From DATMNI01 sp035570275 (GTDB taxonomy: Bacteria > Acidobacteriota > Terriglobia > Bryobacterales > Bryobacteraceae): a stretch of DNA of 60,867 nt. Location: the NCBI GenBank assembly GCA_035570275.1, contig DATMNI010000277.1:1-60867 (forward strand). Reading direction: 5' to 3'. Numbering within the stretch: the first letter of the stretch is position 1; every line of letters starts with the position of its first letter. The notes beneath the pieces are model-generated. The model was not told the origin of the DNA. It saw only the letters and a list, made by a program, of their open reading frames with translations, and made no database searches. Shown here piece after piece: positions 37,946 through 46,913 of this stretch. The position numbers were made by a program, and so were the translations under genes.

Positions 37946-38354
37946 TTTCCACTCTCCGGCCCAGGTGTCGCCGCTGAGCCAAACCATAGCCTGGCTGGCG
38001 ATGTGCCGAACGATTCGACCCCTATGGCTATGTCCTTGGGCGGGATTATATCCCCAATTCTCAATCGGCCGATGCGCCGTGGCCGATGGTGGCGGCGCCT
38101 GACGAACCCTCGGTCTCCGGCGGCGGCGCGTAAAGATTAGTAGATTCAATCGCCTACGGCGCACACCTGCGCCTGGTCCGGTCCATCGGGAAGCAATCAC
38201 AAGCAATGAAAAAATCCTTGACAGACAAGTTCGCACGCGAGGTCCGGCACATTCGCCCTGCGCCACGCTCCACGGTTTCAACGGCGGCGCGCAGGCGGAT
38301 TAACAATCCGCCGCCGATTAACAATCGGCCCCACAAAGACGGTCCCAGGCTAAA
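37946..38354. other. Intergenic region between divergent receptor and cytochrome genes
   Basis: This 409-base gap must hold promoters for the minus-strand receptor operon and the plus-strand multiheme gene. I see no convincing -35/-10 pair; a TTGACA at 38218 lacks a good partner. The repeat at 38291-38338 is the only clear feature. Confidence 0.4.
38291..38338. repeat. Dispersed palindromic repeat family 2, copy 1
   Basis: GGCGGATTAACAATCCGCC is followed by a second small palindrome (CCGATTAACAATCGG) and the conserved end CCCCACAAAG. The same arrangement occurs at 54014-54062 with different inner bases, which suggests paired stems are being conserved. It ends about 16 bases before the start codon of the cytochrome gene. 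Confidence 0.65.
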
Positions 38355-40736
38355 ATGAACCGAATGCGAGGCTGGGCCGCTCTTCTTCTTGCCGGGCTGG
38401 CAGCAGCGCCGCCGTGTCTTTGCCAGACAGCCCCATCAGGCTACCTGGATCCCCTGGCTTGTGCCGGCTGTCACCGGCAAATCTACGACACCTACCGCCG
38501 GACGGGGATGGGGCGGTCATTTCAACGGCTGGCGCCGGCGGGCATGGCGGAGGACTTCACACGGAATAATACCTACTATCACGAAGCGTCAGACCAGCAT
38601 TTCACGATGTACCAACGCGACGGCCGCTTCTACCAGCGCCGCCACCAGACTGGTCCCGACGGCCGCGAGACCAACGTCGTCGAGATGGAGATTGATTTCG
38701 TGCTTGGCTCGTGCGACCACGCACGCACGTACCTGCATCAAGCGGCCGACGGCCAGTTGGTAGAGTTGCCGATCGGCTGGTACAACGATAAGGGTGGCGA
38801 GTGGGCGATGAATCCGGGCTACGACCGCGCGGACCACATGGACTTTCGGCGCAAACTGGATCGCGAATGCTTCTTTTGTCACAATGCCTACCCGCGAACC
38901 GCCTCGCAAACCGACGACACCGCCGGACCTGAGCTATTGCTGCCCGGTGCGATTCCCGAAGGGATCGATTGCCAACGCTGTCACGGTCCCGGACGCGCGC
39001 ACGTGCAGCGAGCCACGGCTGGAAGGCCCGCGGCCGAGATCCGCTCCGCGATTGTGAATCCCGCCCGGCTCACTCCGGAAAGGCAGAACGAGGTGTGCTT
39101 CCAGTGTCACCTGGAATCCACCAGCCGCCGTCTTCCTTACGCAGTGCGGCGCTATGACCGCGGCGCGTTTTCCTACAGACCGGGCGAACCCCTGGCGAAT
39201 TATATCCTCCATTTCGACTACGCTCCGGGAGCGGGCAATGACGACCGGTTCGAGATTGATCACGCGGCCTACCGGATGTTGAAATCCGCCTGCTATCGGA
39301 AGAGCAACGGCAACCTGACCTGTACAACTTGCCACAATCCGCATGAGGAGGCGCGCGGAGAGGAAGCAGTCCGCCGCTACACTCGCGCCTGCCTGAATTG
39401 TCACGGTGCCGCTGAGGTCGCTGCCAGGGTCGCTGGGCATCCTTCGTATTCGTCGGAGTCTTCTTGCGTGGAGTGTCACATGGTCAAGCGGCGCACCGAG
39501 GACGTGGTGCACGCCGTCATGACCGACCATTACATCCAGCGGCTCCCTTCGAAGCACGATGTGTCGGTTCCTCTTCGCGAAACCCACGACACCGACCGGA
39601 CCGCTTATCGAGGCGAGGTTGCGCCGCTCTACCCGCCAAGCTTGCCCGCCGGGGCCGACACCGATCTTTACCTGGCGGTTGCCCAGGTGACGGATGGCGC
39701 CAACTTCGAAGCTGGAATTCCAAGGCTTCGGAAGGCCATCGAAACCTGGCGGCCCGCGCAGGCGGAATTCTATTTCGAGATGGCAAATGCGTACTGGAAG
39801 ACGGGACAAGCCCGGATGGCTCTCCCTTATTATGAGGAAGCCTTGCGCCGCCAGCCTCGCTATCCCGCGGCGCGCCGCAATTACGCGCAGGCCCTGATCG
39901 ACGTGGGCCGCCTGACGGATGCCGTAAAGACGCTGGAAGCCGCCGTGCCGGGCGCCGGCAATCATCCGGACGCCGCCACGCTGAATTCGCTCGGCGCCCT
40001 GTACCTGAGCTTCGGCAGACCGGACCAATCCGCCCAAACACTGCGCCGCGCGCTCGCCATCGATTCCGATCTCCCCGAGGCCTACGTCAACCTGGGCAAT
40101 GCTCTTTCGCGGCTGGGCGACCAGGCCGGAGCCATCGGAGCGCTGGGAAACGCCATCCGGCTGCAGCCCGGCTCGGCCGCCGCGCACAATAATCTGGCCA
40201 GCATTCTCCACGCGAAAGGCGACTTCGGGCAGGCGAAGTATCATTTCGAGCGCGCCATTCACAGCGATCCGGACTACGCCGTGGCGCACTACAACTTTGG
40301 GCGCGCGCTGGCGGAAAAGAAACTCTATGCGGAGGCGGAAGCGCAGTTGTCGGCCGCCCTGCGGCTGGATCCCCAACTGGCGGAGGCCGCTGTCACCCTG
40401 GGGATGGTGCTGATCCAAACCGGACAACTGCAGCCTGCGATCGAAAGCTACCGCCAGGCAATCCGGATCAAACCCAGCTTGACGGCGGCCCATTTCAACC
40501 TGGGCCTGGCCCTGATTGCCCAGGGCGAAAAGACGGAGGCGAAGCCGCATTTCGAACTGGTGATCCGGTCGGCCCCGAACGATTACGAGGCTCACCTGCA
40601 CCTGGGGGAAATTTTGCTGGGCGAGGGTAGCTATGAATCGGCTATAATCAACCTCCAAGCGGCCTCTCAAAGCCCGAGACCGCGTGTGCGCCGTGCCGCG
40701 CAGGACGCTTTGCGAACCGCCAGGTCAGCCCGATAA
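38355..40736 (+). CDS. Seven-heme cytochrome c with TPR tail
   Basis: A 793-residue exported protein. After a signal peptide (ALLLAGLAAAPPCLC) there are seven CxxCH heme sites: CAGCH (36-40), CFFCH, CQRCH, CFQCH, CTTCH, CLNCH and CVECH, the last near residue 375, resembling cytochrome c554-type multiheme proteins. Residues 430-793 hold about nine tetratricopeptide repeats, so the redox part is tied to a scaffold. It precedes a TonB receptor by 77 bases on the same strand. A close paralogue starts at 59843. Role inferred: periplasmic electron transfer in an assembly; donor and acceptor are unknown. Confidence 0.87.
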   Translation: MNRMRGWAALLLAGLAAAPPCLCQTAPSGYLDPLACAGCHRQIYDTYRRTGMGRSFQRLAPAGMAEDFTRNNTYYHEASDQHFTMYQRDGRFYQRRHQTGPDGRETNVVEMEIDFVLGSCDHARTYLHQAADGQLVELPIGWYNDKGGEWAMNPGYDRADHMDFRRKLDRECFFCHNAYPRTASQTDDTAGPELLLPGAIPEGIDCQRCHGPGRAHVQRATAGRPAAEIRSAIVNPARLTPERQNEVCFQCHLESTSRRLPYAVRRYDRGAFSYRPGEPLANYILHFDYAPGAGNDDRFEIDHAAYRMLKSACYRKSNGNLTCTTCHNPHEEARGEEAVRRYTRACLNCHGAAEVAARVAGHPSYSSESSCVECHMVKRRTEDVVHAVMTDHYIQRLPSKHDVSVPLRETHDTDRTAYRGEVAPLYPPSLPAGADTDLYLAVAQVTDGANFEAGIPRLRKAIETWRPAQAEFYFEMANAYWKTGQARMALPYYEEALRRQPRYPAARRNYAQALIDVGRLTDAVKTLEAAVPGAGNHPDAATLNSLGALYLSFGRPDQSAQTLRRALAIDSDLPEAYVNLGNALSRLGDQAGAIGALGNAIRLQPGSAAAHNNLASILHAKGDFGQAKYHFERAIHSDPDYAVAHYNFGRALAEKKLYAEAEAQLSAALRLDPQLAEAAVTLGMVLIQTGQLQPAIESYRQAIRIKPSLTAAHFNLGLALIAQGEKTEAKPHFELVIRSAPNDYEAHLHLGEILLGEGSYESAIINLQAASQSPRPRVRRAAQDALRTARSAR

Positions 40737-40813
40737 ATTTACAGGAATCAAGTTGAAGGATGGGGCAGGCTCTGATAGCATGCTACCCAATTACGTTCAC
40801 TGGGGGAGGTCTT

Positions 40814-43800
40814 ATGGGGTTTTGCCGTCTGTTTTTGCTGCTCGGAATCGTACCAGCCGTCACCGTTTGGGCACAGTTGACCGTTTCCACGCTGCGCGGC
40901 ACCGCTACCGACCCTGCCGGCGCGGTGGTGGCGAATGCCCACATCACCGCGATCAATCAGGAAACCAATCTCACGCGCGCCGTCGTCACCACTGAGAACG
41001 GCGACTACGAGATCCTCGACCTGCCGCGCGGCTCCTACCGCTTGACGGCCACTCATCCCGGCTTCAAGACGTTCATCGCCGACAATATCGTGCTCGAAAG
41101 CAGCCAGGTCCGCCGCATCGATGTGGCGCTCGAACTCGGCGCGGCGACTGCTGAGGTCACCGTGCACGCCGATGCCGCCGTCATCGCCACCGAGTCAGGC
41201 AAGATCCAGGAGACTTTCGAGAAACAACGGTTCGAAGAGTTGCCGCTCATCGGCGATGGCCGCACTCCCGACGCCGTGCTGGTGTCGCTGCCCTTGATCC
41301 AGAACGCCGGCGGTGTCTACAGTATCCAGATGGCGGGCCAGCCTGTCAGCCAGATTCAGATGGGACAGGACGGTCACACCAATGACGGCTCCACCAACCA
41401 GATCAATAACTATCACGACATCCAGGAAGTGGTGGCGGTGGCCGTCAACAACAGCGCCGAGTTTGCGCGCGTCGGCTATTTCGATATGACCACCAAGTCC
41501 GGCACTAACAAGCTGCACGTGGATCTGGGCTACTGGCACCAGAATTCTTCGCTGGGCGCGCGCGATTTCTTCGCCACCACCAAGCCCGTCGCCAAGGCCC
41601 ACACCATTGTCGCCAGCGCCGGCGGCCCCATCCGCAAAGACAGGACGTTCTTCTACGCCTCCTATAACGGCCAACGCTGGCCGGGCGGCATCTTCTACAC
41701 CCGCAACGTGCCCACTAACGAGATGCGCGCCGGTGACTTCTCCGAACTGCTCACCCCGACGAAACCCGTCATCGTCAAGGATCCCCTCAGCAACACTCCG
41801 TTCCCCGGCAATCTCATTCCCGCCAATCGCCTCAACCCGGTCTCGCTGCAGGTGCAGAACGGCTATCTGCCGGCCCCGGACCAGGGCGGCCCGCACGACC
41901 AGGCCCGCAACTTCGGCTACCTCTTCCCCTATCCCGGCGACGTTCGCTGGTGGGATTTCATCACCGAGCGCATCGATCACAAAATCTCCGACAAGAATAC
42001 GATTCACGGCCGGTTGAGCCAGAACTGGGGCCGCTACATTCGATACATCGACTATCCGGCGCTCATCCGCACGCGCACTCGTCCCAACCTCCACCTCACC
42101 GTCGAAGACACGCATGTCTTCTCCCCCACGCTGGTGAACACGGCCCGCTTCGGCGTGTACAAGGAGACTCTCAACGATGGCGATACGGTCAACGGCTTCA
42201 CGCCGGTTAAGGGTGACGAGGTGATCAAGAAGTTGGGAATTACCGGGGTGAACCCGCAGGGTTTGAGCGCCATGGGCTTCCCCATTATGGCCATCTCCGG
42301 GTTTTCCAATATCGCCATACAAGCGGGCGGAATTACCAACGACGATCGCGATTGGGGCGCCGCCGACACGCTCACCTGGGCCAGGGGCAAGCACGTGCTT
42401 AAGATGGGCGGCGAGTTCAAGCCGCAGTCGTCTTACAGCACCCTGGTGCCCGATGGTACCTATGGCAGCTTTACCTTCAACGGCTCTCTGTCGGGATTCA
42501 GCTATGCCGATTTCCTGCTGGGTTTGCCGTTCCAAAGCTCGCGTTTGAATCCGCTCATCGGCCGCACCAAGACCGACAGCGAACTGGGCCTGTTCGTGCA
42601 GGATACCTACAAGGTCTCCAAGCGCCTGACGCTCGACTTGGGTTTGCGCTGGGACCACTTCGGGCCGAGCAACTACAAAGACGGCCTGATCTACAACTGG
42701 GATCCCGCCACCGGCAACGTGATCGTACCGCAAAGCGCGCTAAGCAAGATCAGCCCGCTGTATCCGGTCAACACCATCAAGGTAGTCGCCGGCAATGCGC
42801 AGGAATCACCCTCGCTGCATAACTTCGATCCGCGCGTGGGTTTCGCCTGGCGGCCGTGGGACGACAAGACCGTGTTCCGCGGCAGCTATGGGATCTTCAC
42901 CGAAACCCTGGGGCGCTTCGCCAGGGACCTTTCGAACGGGCCTTTCCAGATCGCCGAGAGCTTCTTCAACGCCATCCAAAACGGGCAGCCGCTGTTCGCC
43001 TTCCCGAACCCGTTTCCCGCCGGCGCCGGGACGGTGGCGTCGCAGAGCATCACCGGCTACCCCGCGGATACCAACAACGGAAAGATTCACCAGTTTAACG
43101 TCTCCGTGGAGCGCCAGATCAAGGATATCGGCCTTCGCGTGTCGTACGTGGGAGCGCGCGACCGCGGCCTGAATTACAACATCAACATCAACAAACCCCA
43201 GGCCAGCCTGATTCCCTTCGCCCAAAGCCGGCGTCCGTATACCCAATTCGTGGGCGTGACCTACGGCCGCAACAATGGCGCCCTCAACTACAATGCGTTT
43301 ACGGTGGAGGGCCGCCGCCGGGCCGGGCCGCTCACCTTCGATGCGCACTGGACCTGGACGTCGAATTATCTGAACTATCAGAACGTCGAGGACCCCTACG
43401 CGCCCCTGCAGTGGAGCCACGATCAGTACTCTTCCAAGTTCCGGGCCGTGGTCAACGCCGTCTGGGCAATGCCGTTCGGACACGGAAAGCGGTTCCTCAC
43501 CAATGCGCCGCGCGCGGTCGATTTCGCGCTGGGTGGCTGGCAGGCCGATTGGATCGCCATCATGGAGACCGGCCAGTTCTTCACGCCCAGTTTCTCGGGC
43601 TCCGATCCTTCGAATACCAACAGCGTAGGGGGGCTCCCGGATCGTATCGCTAACGGGAATTTGCCGGCGGACCAACGCACGCTGGAACATTGGTTTGACC
43701 CGTCGGCGTTCGTGGTGCCCACTCCCGGCCACTTCGGCAATGCTTCGCCGTTCTCGCTGGTTGGTCCTGGCCTATATGTGCACAACGCGACGGTCTCGAA

Positions 43801-43987
43801 GAGCTTCAAAACGCGCGAGCGCGTACTGACGACGTTCATGGTGGCGGCCCAGAACGTGTTCAATCACCCGACTTTCGCTCCGCCGTCAGCGAACATTTCC
43901 TCGGCGGGAACCGTAGGCGTAATCACCAGCACTAAAGGTTATCTGGGCGCCCGCACCATCGAACTGCGGTTGCGCATCCAGTTTTGA
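40814..43987 (+). CDS. Oar-like TonB-dependent outer-membrane receptor
   Basis: A 1057-residue receptor with leader (FLLLGIVPAVTVWAQ), a regulatory beta-sandwich (TLRGTATDPAGAVVANAHIT), a plug lacking the common LPLNGRN form and reading FEELPLIGDGRTPDAVL instead, TKSGTNKLHVDLGYWHQ, and a barrel ending LRLRIQF. GGGGGAGG sits four bases before the ATG at 40814. It probably belongs with the multiheme cytochrome upstream. The variant plug suggests a subfamily different from the other three receptors in this window. Confidence 0.9.
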   Translation: MGFCRLFLLLGIVPAVTVWAQLTVSTLRGTATDPAGAVVANAHITAINQETNLTRAVVTTENGDYEILDLPRGSYRLTATHPGFKTFIADNIVLESSQVRRIDVALELGAATAEVTVHADAAVIATESGKIQETFEKQRFEELPLIGDGRTPDAVLVSLPLIQNAGGVYSIQMAGQPVSQIQMGQDGHTNDGSTNQINNYHDIQEVVAVAVNNSAEFARVGYFDMTTKSGTNKLHVDLGYWHQNSSLGARDFFATTKPVAKAHTIVASAGGPIRKDRTFFYASYNGQRWPGGIFYTRNVPTNEMRAGDFSELLTPTKPVIVKDPLSNTPFPGNLIPANRLNPVSLQVQNGYLPAPDQGGPHDQARNFGYLFPYPGDVRWWDFITERIDHKISDKNTIHGRLSQNWGRYIRYIDYPALIRTRTRPNLHLTVEDTHVFSPTLVNTARFGVYKETLNDGDTVNGFTPVKGDEVIKKLGITGVNPQGLSAMGFPIMAISGFSNIAIQAGGITNDDRDWGAADTLTWARGKHVLKMGGEFKPQSSYSTLVPDGTYGSFTFNGSLSGFSYADFLLGLPFQSSRLNPLIGRTKTDSELGLFVQDTYKVSKRLTLDLGLRWDHFGPSNYKDGLIYNWDPATGNVIVPQSALSKISPLYPVNTIKVVAGNAQESPSLHNFDPRVGFAWRPWDDKTVFRGSYGIFTETLGRFARDLSNGPFQIAESFFNAIQNGQPLFAFPNPFPAGAGTVASQSITGYPADTNNGKIHQFNVSVERQIKDIGLRVSYVGARDRGLNYNININKPQASLIPFAQSRRPYTQFVGVTYGRNNGALNYNAFTVEGRRRAGPLTFDAHWTWTSNYLNYQNVEDPYAPLQWSHDQYSSKFRAVVNAVWAMPFGHGKRFLTNAPRAVDFALGGWQADWIAIMETGQFFTPSFSGSDPSNTNSVGGLPDRIANGNLPADQRTLEHWFDPSAFVVPTPGHFGNASPFSLVGPGLYVHNATVSKSFKTRERVLTTFMVAAQNVFNHPTFAPPSANISSAGTVGVITSTKGYLGARTIELRLRIQF

Positions 43988-43992
43988 GTTTT

Positions 43993-44040
43993 GGGGCGCA
44001 CGCCATGCGGCGTGATGCTGTCGCGTGCTGCGTGCGCCCC
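43993..44040 (+). terminator. Stem-loop after the receptor gene
   Basis: GGGGCGCACG (43993-44002) pairs exactly with CGTGCGCCCC (44031-44040) around a 28-base loop, five bases beyond the stop codon. No T-tract follows, so this is a candidate Rho-dependent or mRNA-protecting hairpin rather than a classic terminator. Confidence 0.5.
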
Positions 44041-44406
44041 GCAGAATTCGGCTCACATACCCAAACGGGACAAAATGGCCTGGAAAATCGACCTAACTCC
44101 TTTGTTTGAGAAATATTCCGGGCCAAATTGCCTGGGTCGCCTTTTTCCTTACCGTTGACGCGGGTCGAATTGGCTGCATCTGGCGGGGTGTTGGCTCGCG
44201 GAGCCGGAACCGGCTCGCCAATGATCTTCGCCCACGCCGGGAGGTCACCGCCCTCCGATGCCTTAATGCCATCATCTTGATCCACCGCTTCCCTGCCTCG
44301 GGCTGCGGCGACAGCGGATGCGTGGCGGCGCTTTTGAGGCCGATTCGATTAGCCTGGCACAACGCCGGCGGAAACGCCTTTGCCATTGTGGTATATCATG
44401 TGCACC
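44041..44406. other. Intergenic region without supported gene
   Basis: Several overlapping short frames exist on the minus strand, but none has a ribosome site or recognisable motif. The sequence may be the remains of a lost gene. The promoter of the beta-propeller gene must lie here. Confidence 0.4.
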
Positions 44407-45531
44407 ATGAGATGCACCCTTAGACAAACCCACGCCGCGCTGATTCTGCTTGCCGCTTCGCTGGCCGTTTCCATTTTCCCCGTCCCCACGCCGGCTGCGG
44501 CCGAACAGCACCTGCTGTACGTCGCTAACCCCGGAACCCGCAACTACGTCCAGTATGGCGGCGTCGGCATCCTCGTCTTCGATATCGATAACGGCTACAA
44601 GTTCGTCCGCCGCATTCCCACGTGGGACGTGCCGGAAGGCAAAGAGCCGGAGAACGTCAAGGGCATTGCGGCCAGCGCCAAGACCGGCAAGGTCTACGTG
44701 ACCTCGCTGAATCGTATGGTGGCAATCGACGCCGTCAGCGGCAAGCGGCTATGGGACAAAACCTACGAAGGCGGTTGCGACCGGCTGGCCGTTTCGCCGG
44801 ATGGCAAGCTCCTCTACGTGCCGCAGCTCGAAGGGCCCAACTGGCACGTGGTCAATTCCGCCAACGGCGAAGTGATCGCCACCATTGAGACCAAGTCCGG
44901 CTCGCATAACACCATCTACTCCGCCGATGGCGCGCACGTCTACCTGGCCGGTCTGAAGTCGAACCTGCTCTCGGTGGCCGATCCGAAAACCCACAAGGTG
45001 GCGAGCACGGTGGGGCCGTTCGACAATGTGATCCGTCCGTTCACCGTCAATGGCGCCAACACGATGGTCTTCGTGAATGTGAACGGCCTGCTGGGCTTTG
45101 AGGTGGGAGATCTGCGCACGGGCAAGAAGCTTTACCACGTGGAAGTGGAAGGCTACAAGCAAGGTCCGGTCAAGCGCCACGGCTGCCCCAGCCACGGCAT
45201 CGCGTTCACGCCCGACGAAAAAGAGCTTTGGCTGGCTGATTGCGCCAACGAGGCCATCCACGTTTTCGATTCGACGGTGATGCCGCCCAAGCAGGTGACC
45301 ACGATCAAGGCGCGCGATTGCGTGGGCTGGGTCAGCTTCAGCATGGATGGGCGCTTCGTTTACTCTTCGACGGGAGAAATCATCGACGCCGCGACCAAGA
45401 AGGTGGTGGCCGCGCTGCAGGACGAGACCGGGCGCCAGGTGCAAAGCGAGAAACTGCTCGACCTGGTGATCGCCAACGGCAAGGTGATTCGCGCGGGAAA
45501 CCAATTCGGCGTCGGCATGAAAGCTAAGTGA
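44407..45531 (+). CDS. Exported YncE-like beta-propeller protein
   Basis: A 374-residue protein with a signal peptide (ALILLAASLAVSIFPVP) and a seven-bladed propeller of YVTN/NHL-like repeats: LLYVANPGTRNY, GKVYVTSLNRMVAID, GKLLYVPQLEG, AHVYLAGLKSN, GRFVYSSTGEI. Such proteins bind ligands or redox partners in the periplasm; no catalytic residues stand out. The start could also be an ATG at 44398. Its stop overlaps the GTG start of the small cytochrome gene (GTGA), so the two are translated together and may form a complex. Confidence 0.8.
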   Translation: MRCTLRQTHAALILLAASLAVSIFPVPTPAAAEQHLLYVANPGTRNYVQYGGVGILVFDIDNGYKFVRRIPTWDVPEGKEPENVKGIAASAKTGKVYVTSLNRMVAIDAVSGKRLWDKTYEGGCDRLAVSPDGKLLYVPQLEGPNWHVVNSANGEVIATIETKSGSHNTIYSADGAHVYLAGLKSNLLSVADPKTHKVASTVGPFDNVIRPFTVNGANTMVFVNVNGLLGFEVGDLRTGKKLYHVEVEGYKQGPVKRHGCPSHGIAFTPDEKELWLADCANEAIHVFDSTVMPPKQVTTIKARDCVGWVSFSMDGRFVYSSTGEIIDAATKKVVAALQDETGRQVQSEKLLDLVIANGKVIRAGNQFGVGMKAK

Positions 45532-45917
45532 ACCGGCTGATGTTGCTGAGTAGTCTGGCGGTGCTTGCGGCCGCGGCGGCGGACCGTCCGGATCGCCCGG
45601 ATCGCGAGGCGGCCCGTTTCTTCGACGCGCGGGTGGCGCCCATCCTGGCCAGGCGCTGCCTGGGGTGCCACAACGAACAACTCAGGAACGCGAACATTTC
45701 GTTCCTCGACCGCGACAGCCTGCTGAGGGGCGGCAGCCGCGGTCCGGCTATCGTGCCCGGGAAGCCGGAACTGAGCGTGATGGTGGAGGTGTTGCGCCAC
45801 GATGGCGAAATCCAGATGCCGCCCGGCCCCAAGCTGCCGCCGAAGCAGATCGCCATCCTGACGGAGTGGATCAAACGCGGGGCGGTGTGGGGAAGCAAGC
45901 TGCAGCGCGGCAAGTGA
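45528..45917 (+). CDS. Small exported cytochrome c (PSCyt1 type)
   Basis: A 129-residue protein with signal peptide (LMLLSSLAVLAAAAA) and one heme site in ARRCLGCHNEQL. The downstream pattern, a lysine- and proline-rich LPPKQIAILTEWIKRGA end, is that of the Planctomycete-type PSCyt1/YTV cytochrome domain, in which an MPPG motif supplies the distal methionine (IQMPPGP). The start is a GTG that overlaps the stop of the beta-propeller gene by four bases. It probably passes electrons to or from its partner. Longer members of this family carry extra catalytic domains that are absent here. Confidence 0.82.
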   Translation: MNRLMLLSSLAVLAAAAADRPDRPDREAARFFDARVAPILARRCLGCHNEQLRNANISFLDRDSLLRGGSRGPAIVPGKPELSVMVEVLRHDGEIQMPPGPKLPPKQIAILTEWIKRGAVWGSKLQRGK

Positions 45918-46011
45918 GAATTGCCAAGGTTTGGGCAGTTTCTATCTGGCAATGGTGATCGGCATCGGGCGTTCGATGGGCGCGCCGGCCGCGCCCCGCC
46001 GGAGCCTGTTT

Positions 46012-46476
46012 CTACTGCGCTTGCTCCCAGCCGTCCTCCGGCGGCGGTTCGTTGATCCGCGTCCAGAAAATCCCCAGGTGGCTTACCACTTCCACAAACT
46101 GACGGAAGTGGACTGGCTTGACCACATAGGCGTTCGCGCCCAAAAAATAGCCCTCCACCAGATAGCGGTTTTCCAGCGACGAGGTCAGGATGACGACAGG
46201 GATGGGCTTGAGTTTGGCGTCGGATTTAACCCGGCGCAGCACATCCATTCCTTCGTCTCTGGGCATCTTAAGATCGAGCAGGATGACGGCGGGATTGCCT
46301 TCTTTCCTCAGGGCGAACTCCCCCTCGCGGTACAGGTACTCCAACGCCCTGGCGCGATCCGGAACCACGACCACTGGATTGGCGATACGGTTTTTCTGGA
46401 AAACCATGAGGATCAACTCTACGTCGTTGAAGTTGTCTTCCACCAGCAGGATGTCTTTCAGCTCATGCGAACCCAA
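46012..46476 (-). CDS. Single-domain response regulator (Rcp1-like)
   Basis: A 154-residue CheY-like receiver with no output domain. The acidic pocket is VEDN, the phosphorylation site is D68 in VILLDLKMP, and VILTSS and AYVVKPV give the conserved threonine and lysine. The long insertion between beta-2 and helix-2 (REGEFALRKEG) is typical of Rcp1-type regulators paired with hybrid kinases and phytochromes. The only reasonable start is a TTG at 46476 with a GGAGGA site nine bases upstream. No kinase is adjacent, so the partner is elsewhere. Confidence 0.88.
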   Translation of the reverse strand: MGSHELKDILLVEDNFNDVELILMVFQKNRIANPVVVVPDRARALEYLYREGEFALRKEGNPAVILLDLKMPRDEGMDVLRRVKSDAKLKPIPVVILTSSLENRYLVEGYFLGANAYVVKPVHFRQFVEVVSHLGIFWTRINEPPPEDGWEQAQ

Positions 46477-46877
46477 GATGACTGCTCCTCCCGAACTGTG
46501 AACGGTTCAGCTTGCTCAGGCCGTGTGGCCCTTTCTCCGCGCGCGCCGTTTTTTGGCAGTTGCGAGGCTTAGTCTTCGGGTTGGCAATCGTCGGCGCTGC
46601 CATCGTCCGGCCCGGCTTGTGAACTGGGACCGGGTGGGATGCCTTCCGATTTCGATTTTCGATTGGCAAGTCTCGAAGAAACGATTTCAACCAATAGAAC
46701 GCAGAGATCGGGAAGATTCCTTTTGAAAAGTTTTGGAAAGCACAACTGAACTGTGAATGGCGGGCTTGGTTATTTTGGCAGAACCGCTGTTTCCGCGCCC
46801 AACTCGATACTCCAGGAATGTCTTATGCCGCGGCGAATTACCTGACTGGCATACGGCATCGCCAGCAGTGGGTTAAC
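46477..46877. other. Intergenic region without supported gene
   Basis: About 400 bases between the response regulator and the hairpin. One 75-codon minus-strand frame (46463-46690) is basic, low-complexity and overlaps the regulator start, so I do not call it. The promoter of the response regulator should lie near 46500-46600. Confidence 0.4.
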
Positions 46878-46902
46878 GGGCGGCCCTGCTCGCGGGCCGC
46901 CC
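46878..46902 (-). terminator. Perfect 9-bp hairpin ending the CHAT operon
   Basis: GGGCGGCCC (46878-46886), a seven-base loop, and GGGCCGCCC (46894-46902) form an uninterrupted G+C stem 12 bases beyond the stop of the 250-aa gene. There is no T-run on the minus strand, so termination strength is uncertain. Confidence 0.6.
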
Positions 46903-46913
46903 ACTGTCCGGGG

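Noticed and set aside
38218..38223. Sigma-70 -35 box TTGACA
   Set aside because: No matching -10 element at the right spacing on the plus strand.
44093..44386. Overlapping minus-strand frames before the beta-propeller gene
   Set aside because: Two frames compete, neither has a ribosome site or a recognisable fold; treated as intergenic.
46463..46690. 75-codon frame between response regulator and CHAT operon
   Set aside because: Basic and low-complexity, overlaps the response-regulator start, no motif.
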